Origin: Clostridiales bacterium
Lineage (GTDB): Bacteria; Bacillota; Clostridia; Oscillospirales; Oscillospiraceae
Assembly: GCA_019423635.1 (NCBI GenBank)
Contig: JAHZBA010000003.1
Location: 1 to 64,000, forward strand
DNA: 64,000 nucleotides
Direction of reading: 5' to 3'
A model generated the notes under the pieces. That model did not search any database, was not told the DNA's origin, and saw only the letters and a program-made list of their open reading frames with translations. Both the position numbers and the translations under genes were made by a program. This document shows positions 15,582-24,023 of this stretch, in pieces. Numbering within the stretch: position 1 is the first letter of the stretch; every line of letters starts with the position of its first letter.

Positions 15582-15783
15582 GCTTGCCACTCCTCTCATG
15601 CAGAAAAATCTCCTCAATGGGCCGTTCAAAAAAATCCGAGATCACAAAGGCCAGATCCAGCGACGGGTTGTACTTCCCCGTCTCAATGGAGCTGACGGTT
15701 TGCCGGGAAACCCGGATGGCCCTGGCAAAGGCCTCCTGGCTCAGTCCGGCCTCCTTCCGCAGCGCCTCCACGCGGTTCTCCAC
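15568..15783 (-). CDS. Xre-family HTH regulator (YozG-like)
   Basis: 71 residues, almost entirely one helix-turn-helix: VEALRKEAGLSQEAFARAI, then SRQTVSSIETGKYNPSLDLA, and a C-terminal FERPIEEIF. It heads a two-gene operon with the 146-residue membrane protein. Two near-identical palindromes (15808 and 15855) flank its promoter, which fits autorepression. A paralogous pair in reversed gene order is at 30363-30972 and shares the NPSL motif. Confidence 0.9.
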   Translation of the reverse strand: MENRVEALRKEAGLSQEAFARAIRVSRQTVSSIETGKYNPSLDLAFVISDFFERPIEEIFLHERSGKHEKE

Positions 15784-15807
15784 TGCCCATCCCCCCTTTC
15801 CTGTTTG

Positions 15808-15823
15808 GTAAAGGTTCCTTTAC
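15808..15823. promoter_or_regulatory. Operator 1 of the HTH/membrane pair
   Basis: GTAAAGGTTCCTTTAC, seven-base arms around TT, just downstream of the -10 hexamer. Confidence 0.75.
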
Positions 15824-15830
15824 AATTCGA

Positions 15831-15859
15831 AGCATACCACAGCCCGGCAGGTTTGTCAA
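15831..15859 (-). promoter_or_regulatory. Promoter of the HTH/membrane pair
   Basis: Minus-strand TTGACA (15859-15854), 17-bp spacer and TATGCT (15836-15831), sandwiched between two copies of the operator. Confidence 0.85.
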
Positions 15860-15870
15860 GGTTCCTTTAC
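15855..15870. promoter_or_regulatory. Operator 2 of the HTH/membrane pair
   Basis: GTCAAGGTTCCTTTAC, identical to operator 1 except one base, overlapping the -35. The two sites are centred 47 bp apart. Confidence 0.75.
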
Positions 15871-15885
15871 AAAAATTTTTGCCTG

Positions 15886-15918
15886 AGAAAAGCAGTGCCG
15901 CCTTTTGGGCGGCACTGC
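15886..15918 (-). terminator. Terminator of the six-gene operon
   Basis: GCAGTGCCGCC / GGCGGCACTGC stem followed on the minus strand by TTTTCT. Confidence 0.85.
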
Positions 15919-15932
15919 AAGGCCTCTATATT

Positions 15933-17849
15933 CTACCGGCGGCCCCCCGGCTTACGCCGGGCGCCCTGCCGCGCTTTTTGGGGTTGGCCGGCATGGCGTT
16001 TTGCCGCCGGTCCTCTTTTCCGTCCCTCTTTTCCGGGGCCGGACCGCCCGGGCGGCGTGGGGCGAATCAGGCAGCGCCGGTCCGTGCCGATGAGATCCTC
16101 CCGGCCGGCCCGTTCCAGCGCCTCCCGCACCAGGGCGTAATTTTTCGGGTCCCGATATTGAATCAGCGCCCGCTGCATGGCCTTCTCGTGGGGGTCCCGC
16201 GCCACAGATACGCTCTCCATCGTCCGGGGGTCCAGGCCGGTATAGTACATCACCGTGGAGATGGTGGAGGGCGTGGGGTAGAAATCCTGGACCTGCTCCG
16301 GGAGGTACCCCAGATCCCGCACATATTCCGCCAGGGCAATCGCCTCCGTCAGCGTGGACCCGGGGTGCCTGCTCATGAGATAGGGCACCACGAATTGCTT
16401 CTTCCCCAGCTGCTCATTGAGGCGCTGGTACTTGCTGAGGAACCGCTGATAGACGGAATTCGGCGGCTTGCCCATCCGCTGCAGCACCGAGTCCGCCACA
16501 TGCTCCGGCGCCACCTTCAGCTGGCCGGAGACATGGTGCTCCACCAGCTCCCGCAAAAAGGTCCCGTCCCTGTCGCAGAGGAGATAGTCAAAGCGGATGC
16601 CGCTGCGGATGAAGACCTTCTTCACCCCCGGCAGCGCCCGGAGCTTGCGCAGCAGCTCCAGGTAGTCCCGGTGATCCACCGTCAGATGTTTGCAGGGCGT
16701 GGGAAAGAGGCACTGGCGGTTTTGGCACACGCCCTTTGTCAGCTGCTTTTGGCAGCTGGGGTGGCGGAAGTTGGCGGTGGGTCCGCCTACGTCGTGGATG
16801 TACCCCTTGAAGGCCAGGTCCTGCGTCAGCAGCCGGGCCTCCTCCAGAATCGCCTCATGGCTGCGGGTCTGGACAATGCGTCCCTGGTGAAAGGTCAGGG
16901 CGCAGAAGGAACACCCGCCAAAGCAGCCCCGGCAGGAGGTGAGACTGAACCTCACCTCATCAATAGCGGGCACGCCCCCCAGCTTTTCGTAGGAGGGATG
17001 ATAGGTCCGCTGATAGGGCAGCGCGTAGACGTGATCCATCTCCGCTGTGGTCAGGGGCTCCTGAGGCGGATTCTGGACCACGTAGCACCGCTCCCGCTCG
17101 TAGGGCTCCACCAGCGTCTTGGCGGTAAAGGGGTCCGTATTCTGGTACTGGGTGTAAAAGCTCTCGGCATAGGTGCGGCGGTCCCGGTTCAGCGCCTCCC
17201 AGGAGGGCAGCTGCACCGCATCATAGACGCTCTCCAGAGAATCCGTCCTGTAAACCGTGCCCCGGATATAGGTGAGGTCCCGGATCTGCAAACCGCTGTC
17301 CAGGGCCTCCGCCGCCTCCAGAATGCTCTTCTCCCCCATGCCGTAGAGCAGCAGATCCGCCTGGGCGTCCAGCAGAAGTGAGCGCTTGAGACTGTCGGAC
17401 CAGTAGTCGTAGTGGGCCAGACGGCGGAGGCTGGCCTCAATGCCGCCCACCAAAATGGGGATTTTCGGAAAGCTCCGTCGGATCAGATTGCAGTAGACCA
17501 CCGTGGCGTGATCCGGCCGCTTCCCGGTGATTCCGCCAGGTGTAAAGGCATCCTGCTTGCGGTGCTTTTTCGAGACGCTGTAGTGGTTTACCATGGAATC
17601 CATGTTGCCGCCCATCACCAGAAAGGCCAGCCGCGGCTCTCCCAGAGCCAAAATGCTGGCGGGGTTCCGCCAGTCCGGCTGGGAGATGATGCCCACCTTG
17701 TATCCGGCGTCCTCCAGCACCCGGGAGATGATGGCGTGGCCAAAGGTGGAGTGATCCACATAGGCGTCGCCAATCACATAGACAAAGTCGCACTGCTCCC
17801 AGCCCCGTGCCGCCATATCGGCCCGGGAGATGGGCAGAAACTGTCCCAC
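15933..17849 (-). CDS. YgiQ-family radical SAM protein
   Basis: 638 residues of the UPF0313/YgiQ family. Residues about 1-130 form the N-terminal domain (PISRADMAARGWEQCDFV, GDAYVDHSTFGHAII), followed by the radical SAM core with RGCFGGCSFCALTFHQGR giving the CX3CX2C iron-sulfur site, and a long C-terminal region. The reaction is unknown. The start is a GTG (17849) seven bases after AAAGGAGG; it gives the family N-terminus GQFLPISR. Last gene of the operon that begins with the ABC exporter. Confidence 0.9.
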   Translation of the reverse strand: MGQFLPISRADMAARGWEQCDFVYVIGDAYVDHSTFGHAIISRVLEDAGYKVGIISQPDWRNPASILALGEPRLAFLVMGGNMDSMVNHYSVSKKHRKQDAFTPGGITGKRPDHATVVYCNLIRRSFPKIPILVGGIEASLRRLAHYDYWSDSLKRSLLLDAQADLLLYGMGEKSILEAAEALDSGLQIRDLTYIRGTVYRTDSLESVYDAVQLPSWEALNRDRRTYAESFYTQYQNTDPFTAKTLVEPYERERCYVVQNPPQEPLTTAEMDHVYALPYQRTYHPSYEKLGGVPAIDEVRFSLTSCRGCFGGCSFCALTFHQGRIVQTRSHEAILEEARLLTQDLAFKGYIHDVGGPTANFRHPSCQKQLTKGVCQNRQCLFPTPCKHLTVDHRDYLELLRKLRALPGVKKVFIRSGIRFDYLLCDRDGTFLRELVEHHVSGQLKVAPEHVADSVLQRMGKPPNSVYQRFLSKYQRLNEQLGKKQFVVPYLMSRHPGSTLTEAIALAEYVRDLGYLPEQVQDFYPTPSTISTVMYYTGLDPRTMESVSVARDPHEKAMQRALIQYRDPKNYALVREALERAGREDLIGTDRRCLIRPTPPGRSGPGKEGRKRGPAAKRHAGQPQKARQGARRKPGGRR

Positions 17850-17910
17850 GGCACTTCCTCCTTTCCCTCGCGCCTCTTTCAAAACGCCGGCGCGGCGGAC
17901 TGCGCCATTT

Positions 17911-19122
17911 TTACGGCTGCTCCTCCCCGGGTTTGGCAGGCCCGAAGTCCTTCTCGGCGCTGGCGGTATCCCAGCGGAGCATGGTCTCCATCACCCGGAT
18001 GTCGCTGTCCACGTCCAGGACATCGGTTTTGTACAGCTCGTCCAGCTGGTGCTCAAAGCCGCTGACAATGCTGTCCATGGTGGTCTCAATCCGCTGCTTG
18101 GCCTGCCGGAGGTTCTCCCCCTCCACCCCGGCGGCCTCAAACTCCGCGTAGGAGTCCAGGAGCTTTTGGGTGGTGGGCAGGTAGTAGTTCAGGAAGGTGT
18201 CGATCTTCCCCCGCTTCTGGGGGTCCTCCTCCACCGCCTTGAAGATCTTCCCGGCAATCTCCTCCAGCCGGTCGATCTTGGCGGAGAGCACCGGGTCCGC
18301 AATGGCGTCGTTGGCCCGGCGGATATTCCGCAGAATCCCGGAGTAGCCCTCCTCCACCTCCTTGGGCGTCTGGGTCTCCGCCGCAACCCGGCGGCGGAAG
18401 CGCTCGGCGGCCTCGTCGCTGCGGAAGAGGCAGCCGTACTCCACATTCAAATAGGCCTTGCCGCCGAAGTACCCCTTGTCAATCATCTTCTGGAGATCCT
18501 TTTCCACCCGGCGCTCCGGATAGCCCAGCGTCCGGGCCAGCTCGTCCACCGGCATGGCATCCCGGTCCCCCATCACCGAGAGGTACTTGGCGTAGCGCTT
18601 GAGCCCCCGGCCCATGGAGACGCCGGCGCCCAGCAGCACACCGCCCCCGCAGGCGATGGCCAGAGCCTGCAGCAGCTCCGGCAGCCACCAGCCCATATTT
18701 GCCGCAAGATTCCCACCGGCGAAGGACCAGATGGCGTCATCCAGGGCCGCTCCGGTGGTAATGATCCCGCCAAGCAGCAAAATCGCCCCGCCGATTTTCA
18801 GCAAAACCGCGTTGGCCTTTTTGGGCACCGGCGACTTCATGGCCTTTTGCATCGCCGTTCTGGCCCGGTTGGCCGGCGGTGTTCCGGTTCGAACAGGCTG
18901 CGCTGCTCCGGTCCGGCCTGGCGGCGGTGCGGCGGTTCCGGACTGGCGCACTTCTATGGGCTTTTGCTGCGGCGGCAGCTTGGTGGTCTGCCGCTTGTCC
19001 TTTCCGAAGATCTTAATCAGCAGCAAAAGCAGTCCCAGGGGCGCCAGGGCCTCCGTCATGAAGAGGAAAATAATCAAAGCCCAGCTGAACCAGCCGTCGT
19101 CTTTCTTTTTGTCGTAGGCCAC
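17911..19122 (-). CDS. XpaC-like (5-bromo-4-chloroindolyl phosphate hydrolysis family) protein
   Basis: 403 residues. One N-terminal membrane helix (about 12-36), a Pro/Arg-rich linker, a second hydrophobic hairpin (about 105-165), a predicted winged-helix-like stretch (MPVDELARTLGYPERRVEKDL), and a C-terminal helical XpaC domain (DTFLNYYLPTTQKLLDSY). XpaC often pairs with TelA; no TelA is adjacent. Function is poorly known, envelope stress or toxic-anion tolerance being suggested for relatives. Three bases separate it from ynzC. Confidence 0.75.
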   Translation of the reverse strand: MAYDKKKDDGWFSWALIIFLFMTEALAPLGLLLLLIKIFGKDKRQTTKLPPQQKPIEVRQSGTAAPPPGRTGAAQPVRTGTPPANRARTAMQKAMKSPVPKKANAVLLKIGGAILLLGGIITTGAALDDAIWSFAGGNLAANMGWWLPELLQALAIACGGGVLLGAGVSMGRGLKRYAKYLSVMGDRDAMPVDELARTLGYPERRVEKDLQKMIDKGYFGGKAYLNVEYGCLFRSDEAAERFRRRVAAETQTPKEVEEGYSGILRNIRRANDAIADPVLSAKIDRLEEIAGKIFKAVEEDPQKRGKIDTFLNYYLPTTQKLLDSYAEFEAAGVEGENLRQAKQRIETTMDSIVSGFEHQLDELYKTDVLDVDSDIRVMETMLRWDTASAEKDFGPAKPGEEQP

Positions 19123-19125
19123 CCC

Positions 19126-19335
19126 TCACTCCCCCTTCTTTTTCAGCTTCCGCTTTTGGCCGTTTTGTTCCATGATGTAGGTGTGATCCAGCTGTCCTTT
19201 CAGATTGCCCACCACAGAGTCAATGTAGGCCCGGCGGAGCACGGCCTGTTCCTCTTTTTCCGCCTCTGTCAGCCCCTCCGGGGTCTTGGCCTTTCGGGCC
19301 AGAGCGTTGATACGGTCGATCTGTTCCTGTTTCAC
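19126..19335 (-). CDS. UPF0291 / DUF896 protein (YnzC-like)
   Basis: 69 residues, nearly all helix: IDRINALARKAKTPEGLTEA followed by EEQAVLRRAYIDSVVGNLKG, the exact YnzC pattern. YnzC of B. subtilis is a small helical hairpin of unknown function, associated with the SOS operon. It overlaps the DUF4177 gene by four bases. Confidence 0.88.
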   Translation of the reverse strand: MKQEQIDRINALARKAKTPEGLTEAEKEEQAVLRRAYIDSVVGNLKGQLDHTYIMEQNGQKRKLKKKGE

Positions 19336-19529
19336 GCCTGTCCTCCCTGTTCCCGTTCAAATACCAGGTCAATGTCCGTAACGCCTCCGTTGACCTGCCG
19401 CGCGGGAATCCATCCCGCATAGCGCCAGCCCTCCGCCGCCCGGCGGAGAATGGCCTCCTGATGGCCCAGCGTCTTGCCCACAAAAAAGCCCCGGTCCGCG
19501 GCAATGGTCTCAAACGCGTATTCCAGCAT
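19332..19529 (-). CDS. DUF4177 small protein
   Basis: 65 residues, with MLEYAFETI at the start, a central helix, and GWIPARQVNGGVTDIDLVFE, the strand pattern of DUF4177 proteins. Function unknown. It sits 12 bases after the S4 protein gene and overlaps YnzC. Confidence 0.78.
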   Translation of the reverse strand: MLEYAFETIAADRGFFVGKTLGHQEAILRRAAEGWRYAGWIPARQVNGGVTDIDLVFEREQGGQA

Positions 19530-19541
19530 GTCCCATCCTCC

Positions 19542-20339
19542 TCAAACGTAAACCTTCAGCACGATGGACGTGCGGCCCTTTTTCGTCACACCGCCCACCT
19601 CGCTGAGCACGAATTTTCCAAATCCCCTGGCGGAGACCGTGTCCCCCTCCGCCAGGAGCTTGTCCGACTTTGTGCACTCCCGCCAGTTCACCTGGACCCG
19701 GCCTGCGGCAATCAGATCCGCCGCCTTGCCCCTGGCCATCCGGAATCCGCTGGAGGCCACCGCGTCCAGCCGCAGAGAGCTCACCGTGTCCCGGATCTCC
19801 TGGCACCGGACCTCCGGGATGTGGAGGTGGGCCGGGTCAATCTCGGAGACTGTCAGCTTCGCCCGCCCGGCGGAGGTCCAGCTCTGCAGCAGGAAATCCG
19901 CCACCGTATCCAGCACCAGCAGGTCCGCGCTGCCGGAACCCACCAGAATATCCCCCGTCCGCTCCCGGACGATGCCCATTCCCATGAGACTTCCCAGAAA
20001 ATCCCGGTGCGTCAGCTTCTCCTCCGGCCGGAATTGCGCCCGGAGGCACCGGATGGGACTCTGGCTCTCCGCCTCCGACGGGTCCAGCCAGTCCGGCAGG
20101 AACAGCAGCACCTGCCGCTCCGCCCCATCATAGCCGCCCAGGGCGGCGTAGGACGTCTCAGAAAAACCCGCCTGCCGCAGCAGATCCAGCGCCAGTACGC
20201 GCTGCTGCGGGCTGAGAAAGTCCGTGGAGGCGGGAATATTCCGCGCTCTGGCTTGCTCCGCCCGGTCCAGGACCTTGGCAAGGCCCAGCCGGTCCTCTCC
20301 CGCAGCGCCGATTTTGTCCAGCAGCTTCGATTTATCCAT
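19542..20339 (-). CDS. ylmH: S4-domain RNA-binding protein, YlmH family
   Basis: 265 residues. An N-terminal helical and ferredoxin-like YlmH region is followed by a C-terminal S4 domain (about 190-265, RLDAVASSGFRMARGKAADL then VQVNWRECTKSDKLL). YlmH proteins bind RNA or stalled 50S ribosomes; in most Firmicutes ylmH lies in the ylm cell-division cluster, whereas here it follows an ABC exporter. Its start overlaps the exporter stop by eight bases. Confidence 0.88.
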   Translation of the reverse strand: MDKSKLLDKIGAAGEDRLGLAKVLDRAEQARARNIPASTDFLSPQQRVLALDLLRQAGFSETSYAALGGYDGAERQVLLFLPDWLDPSEAESQSPIRCLRAQFRPEEKLTHRDFLGSLMGMGIVRERTGDILVGSGSADLLVLDTVADFLLQSWTSAGRAKLTVSEIDPAHLHIPEVRCQEIRDTVSSLRLDAVASSGFRMARGKAADLIAAGRVQVNWRECTKSDKLLAEGDTVSARGFGKFVLSEVGGVTKKGRTSIVLKVYV

Positions 20340-22083
20340 GGCGCAGCTCCTGTGTCCGAACCAGGGCGGCATAGGCGCCGTTCCGGTCCATCAGCTCCTC
20401 GTGACTGCCCAGCTCCACGATCCGGCCCTCCTCCACCACGGCGATGCGATGGGCGTTCCGGACGGTGGAGAGACGGTGGGCGATGATGATGGTGGTGCGG
20501 CCATGGGAGAGCTTTTCAAAGGTCTCCTGAAGCCGGGCCTCCGTCACGCTGTCCAGGGCCGAGGTGGCCTCGTCCAGGATCAGCACCGGCGGGTCCTTCA
20601 AAAAGATCCGGGCAATGGAGATCCGCTGCTTCTGGCCGCCGGAGAGCAGCGTCCCCCGCTCCCCCACGTAGGTGTCAAAGCCGTCCGGCATGGCGGCGAT
20701 GTCGTCGTAGATCTCCGCCAGCCGCGCCGCCCGGACGACCTCTTCCTCCGTGGCGTCGGGGCGGCCGTAGCGGATGTTCTCCAGGACGCTGGCCGCAAAG
20801 AGAAACACCTCCTGCTGCACCACGCCGATATTCTGCCGCAGCGACTCCTGGGTCACCTCCCGCACATCGGCGCCGTCCACCCGGACCGCGCCGCCGGTGA
20901 CGTCATAGAACCGGGGAATAAGTTGACATAATGTGGATTTCCCTCCGCCGGAGGGGCCCACCACCGCCACGGTCTCGCCGGGGGCGATGTGGAGATCCAC
21001 ATCGTGGAGCACGTCCAGCTGGTCCTGGTAGGCAAAGCTTACATGCTCCACGTCAATGCGGCCCTCCACCCGGGAGAGCACTTTGGCGTCCGGGGCGTCC
21101 TTCATGGCGGGCTCCTCCCGCATGAGCTCCACGAAGCGGCCAAGGCCCGCGGTGCCGTTGGCAAAGAGCTCGGCGAAGTTGGAGAGCTTGCGGACGGGGT
21201 TTACGAAGGCGGTAATATAGAGGCTGAAGGCGATGAGGTCAATGGCGGTCATCTGCCCCCGCATGATGAAGAAGCCGCCGGCGGCAATCACCGCCGCGGA
21301 GAGCATACAGAGGAAGAACTCCATGGAGGCGTTGAACCGGCCCATGGCCTTGTGGAACTGCCGCTTGGAGGTCTTGAAGCTGTCGTTGGAGGTCTCGAAT
21401 TTCCGGAGCTCCGCCGCCTCGTTGGCAAAGGCCTTGGCGGTGCGGATGCCGGAGAGGCCGGACTCAATATCGGCGTTGATGGAGGCCGTTCTCTGCTTCA
21501 CCCTCCGGGAGGCCTCCTGCATCTCCCTCCGGCTCCGCCAGACGACCAGGAGGAACACCGGCAGGATGCAGGCGATCACCAATGCCAGCCGCCATTGGAT
21601 GGTGAACATCACCGCCAGGGACCCCAGAATGGTGACGCCGGAGATGAAGATGTCCTCCGGCCCGTGATGGGCCAGCTCCGTGATGTCAAAGAGGTCCGCC
21701 GTCAGCCGGCTCATGAGCTGGCCGGTGCGGTTGCGGTCATAGTAGGCAAAGCTCAGCTCCTGCATGTGCCGGAACAGATCCCGCCGGATGTCCGCCTCCA
21801 CCAGAATGCCGAAGGTGTGGCCCCAGTAGCAGATCACATAGGTCAGCACGGCCCGCAGGGCGAACGCCGCAAAGACCACCGCGCAGACGCAGAAAAACGT
21901 GCGGTATGCGCTCTGCGGCAGCAGCTCGTACATGCACCAGCGGGAGACGTAGGGAAAGGCCAGGTCAATCAGGGAGATCAGCAGCGCACAGCCAAGATCC
22001 ATGAGGAACAGCTTCCGGTGGGGCCGGAAGTAGGAGAGGAAAATCCGGAGTGCGGATTTTTGCTGGAATTCCTGGGTCGTCAT
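20332..22083 (-). CDS. ABC exporter, fused permease and ATPase
   Basis: 583-residue half-transporter. Six transmembrane helices (about 20-310) come before an ATPase domain with Walker A GPSGGGKST, the signature LSGGQKQRIS, Walker B VLILDEATSALD and the H-loop IIAHRLST. It resembles MsbA/YfiB-type exporters; substrate unknown. The start at 22083 follows GGGAGG by seven bases and lies 35 bases from its promoter. No second half-transporter is adjacent, so it probably acts as a homodimer. First gene of a six-gene operon. Confidence 0.92.
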   Translation of the reverse strand: MTTQEFQQKSALRIFLSYFRPHRKLFLMDLGCALLISLIDLAFPYVSRWCMYELLPQSAYRTFFCVCAVVFAAFALRAVLTYVICYWGHTFGILVEADIRRDLFRHMQELSFAYYDRNRTGQLMSRLTADLFDITELAHHGPEDIFISGVTILGSLAVMFTIQWRLALVIACILPVFLLVVWRSRREMQEASRRVKQRTASINADIESGLSGIRTAKAFANEAAELRKFETSNDSFKTSKRQFHKAMGRFNASMEFFLCMLSAAVIAAGGFFIMRGQMTAIDLIAFSLYITAFVNPVRKLSNFAELFANGTAGLGRFVELMREEPAMKDAPDAKVLSRVEGRIDVEHVSFAYQDQLDVLHDVDLHIAPGETVAVVGPSGGGKSTLCQLIPRFYDVTGGAVRVDGADVREVTQESLRQNIGVVQQEVFLFAASVLENIRYGRPDATEEEVVRAARLAEIYDDIAAMPDGFDTYVGERGTLLSGGQKQRISIARIFLKDPPVLILDEATSALDSVTEARLQETFEKLSHGRTTIIIAHRLSTVRNAHRIAVVEEGRIVELGSHEELMDRNGAYAALVRTQELRHG

Positions 22084-22117
22084 AGGGGAACCTCCCGATT
22101 TTTTCATACTGGACTCC

Positions 22118-22146
22118 ATCATAGCACAAGTTTCGCCGTCATGCAA
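22118..22146 (-). promoter_or_regulatory. Promoter of the ABC exporter operon
   Basis: Minus-strand TTGCAT (22146-22141), 17-bp spacer and TATGAT (22123-22118). Confidence 0.85.
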
Positions 22147-22148
22147 CG

Positions 22149-22184
22149 AAATATCCCCGGACGCAACCGTCCGGGGATATTTTT
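22149..22184. terminator. Terminator between the zinc-ribbon gene and the exporter
   Basis: ATATCCCCGGACG / CGTCCGGGGATAT stem with a T run on the plus side and a short one on the minus side. It stops transcription of the upstream gene before the exporter promoter. Confidence 0.8.
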
Positions 22185-22200
22185 CCGCGCTGGCAGACGC

Positions 22201-23262
22201 TCAGGAATTGGACAGGAACTCACCCTTCATATAGCCGGTGGTGCTCACCCCGCCCACGGCGGAGAAGGTGATCTTATACCAGCCGTCCCCTGCGCTCTCC
22301 ACCACCTGGACGGAGCCGCCGTTGGGGATGGTGGCCAGGGCCTCATAGCTGGTGCCGGGGCCGGAGCGCACCCGCACGCCGTTCACGCTGTTGACCACCA
22401 CCGCTTTGCCGGTCTTCAAGGCGCCGCCGGTGCTGCCGGAGGACGAGGTGTCCGCGGGCGGCGTGGTGGTGGGAGTGGAGGGTGTGGAGGGCGTGGAGGG
22501 CGCCGCAGATGTCGTCGAGCTGCTCAGGCTACACCGGACGATGCAGACGCCCCGCTTGCTGCCGTCGGTCACCACCACGTTGATGGTGCCGCGGGAGATC
22601 GCGGTGACCTTGCCGTTCTGGTCCACAGAGGCCACGCCGTCGTCCTCGCTGAACCAGGTATAGCTTCCGCTTCCGCCGGAGACCCGGATGGTGGCGGTCT
22701 CCCCCACCCGCTTCAAGGTGAAGTCCGTGGTGCTGAGACTCAGCCCGCCGGGCAGCGCCATGGCTTTGTCATAGGTCATCTCGCCGGAGTCGGCAGAGGG
22801 TGTGGTGGTATCCGGTGTTGTAGCGGGCGTTCCCGGCGTGGTGCCGCTGGGATCGGTGTCACCGGGCGTATTGGGCAGTACGCCGGGCTCGCTGCCGGAA
22901 TCGCCGGAATTCGGCTCCTGATTCGGCTCCATCACCGGCGGTGTCGTCACATCGGGCTGCTGGGGCGAGATGTCGTTGGAGATGGGGGGATTGTTCTGAT
23001 TCTCCTCCCCGCCGCCAAGCTTCTGGGAGATTTGATCGCCGTACAGCAGGTAGATCAAAAGGGCGGCCATCAGAATAATCAGCACAATCAGCGTCGGGGT
23101 AATCAGACTGTACTGCCGGCTGCGGGAGGCGCGGCGGCCCCGGCTGGGCGCACGGCGAATGTCCTCGCCCTCCAGCAGGGCGTCCTCCTCCTCGCAAAAG
23201 GGACAGTTTCTATATGTATCGGAGTATTTTTCCCCACAGACGGGACACCGTTTCATGGCCAT
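22201..23262 (-). CDS. Zinc-ribbon, transmembrane, Big2 and SH3 domain protein
   Basis: 353 residues. A cytoplasmic N-terminal zinc ribbon (CPVC at 6-9, CPFC at 20-23) and a basic segment precede one transmembrane helix (about 53-74). Outside the cell come an Asn/Pro/Thr-rich linker (75-155), a bacterial Ig-like Big2 domain (about 160-240), a Ser/Thr/Pro linker and a C-terminal bacterial SH3 domain (VNGVRVRSGPGTSYEALATI). The layout suggests an envelope protein that touches the peptidoglycan and is read from inside by the ribbon. No named family spans the whole protein. Confidence 0.8.
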   Translation of the reverse strand: MAMKRCPVCGEKYSDTYRNCPFCEEEDALLEGEDIRRAPSRGRRASRSRQYSLITPTLIVLIILMAALLIYLLYGDQISQKLGGGEENQNNPPISNDISPQQPDVTTPPVMEPNQEPNSGDSGSEPGVLPNTPGDTDPSGTTPGTPATTPDTTTPSADSGEMTYDKAMALPGGLSLSTTDFTLKRVGETATIRVSGGSGSYTWFSEDDGVASVDQNGKVTAISRGTINVVVTDGSKRGVCIVRCSLSSSTTSAAPSTPSTPSTPTTTPPADTSSSGSTGGALKTGKAVVVNSVNGVRVRSGPGTSYEALATIPNGGSVQVVESAGDGWYKITFSAVGGVSTTGYMKGEFLSNS

Positions 23263-23296
23263 ACTGGTTCCTCCTGAAAAGATCGTTACGCTTTAC

Positions 23297-23325
23297 ATAA
23301 TACTGCCCTTTCCCGCTTTCGTCAA
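23297..23325 (-). promoter_or_regulatory. Promoter of the zinc-ribbon gene
   Basis: Minus-strand TTGACG (23325-23320), 17-bp spacer and TATTAT (23302-23297). Confidence 0.8.
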
Positions 23326-23367
23326 GAGCAGACGGTCTATTTTTTGGGGATTTTGGCGATGAGACGC

Positions 23368-23394
23368 AAAAAACGGGCGCCATGCGCCCGTTTT
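23368..23394 (-). terminator. Terminator of the birA-chromate transporter operon
   Basis: AACGGGCGC / GCGCCCGTT stem followed on the minus strand by a run of six T. Confidence 0.88.
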
Positions 23395-23402
23395 CGATGC
23401 TC

Positions 23403-24023
23403 TCATGTCCCGGCGAACCCGAAGACCACGCCCACCACGGCGGAGATCCCGATGAAGACGATGGGATGAAGTTTTCTGGTGGGCTTTACCCAGTTGGTCA
23501 GCACCAGCAGCGCCGCCGCCAGTACAACGCCCCTCCAGTTGAAGAAGGACCCGCTTCCCAGGGCAAAGCGGTTGAAAACGCCCTCCCCTGCGGCGGGCTT
23601 GATCCGCTGCACGGCAGTCAGCACCTCCAGAACCACCGTTACGCCGGCGCCGCCGATCAGGCCCGTGGAGGCGGGGCGCAGACCGTAAAAGGCCCGGTCC
23701 ACGTATACATTGTCCCGGAAGCTCTTGAGAATGGCCGCGATGATCAGAATCACCACAATGGACGGGGTGATCTCCCCCACGGAGGCAATGACCGCTCCGG
23801 GGACGCCCGCCACCTTGAACCCCACGTAGGTGGCCATGTTGATGCCGATGGGGCCCGGCGTGGACTCCGAAACGGCCAGCATGTTCATGAGGTCCCCATA
23901 GGTGTACCAGCCGGTGGTCTCCCCGATATTCTGGAGGAAGGGCACCGTCGCCATGCCGCCGCCTACGGCGAAGAGGCCGGTCTTGAAGAACTCCCAGTAG
24001 AGCCGCAGATAGATCTCCATCAT
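23403..24023 (-). CDS. Chromate transporter half-protein B
   Basis: 206 residues of the ChrA/CHR family, a single CHR domain with about six membrane segments: FFKTGLFAVGGGMATVPFL, NMLAVSESTPGPIGINMATY and PSIVVILIIAA. Half-size CHR proteins act as pairs, and here the partner overlaps it by four bases. The family exports chromate in studied cases; the real substrate in an anaerobe may be another anion. Start at 24023 behind AGGAAG; a second ATG follows immediately. Confidence 0.88.
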   Translation of the reverse strand: MMEIYLRLYWEFFKTGLFAVGGGMATVPFLQNIGETTGWYTYGDLMNMLAVSESTPGPIGINMATYVGFKVAGVPGAVIASVGEITPSIVVILIIAAILKSFRDNVYVDRAFYGLRPASTGLIGGAGVTVVLEVLTAVQRIKPAAGEGVFNRFALGSGSFFNWRGVVLAAALLVLTNWVKPTRKLHPIVFIGISAVVGVVFGFAGT

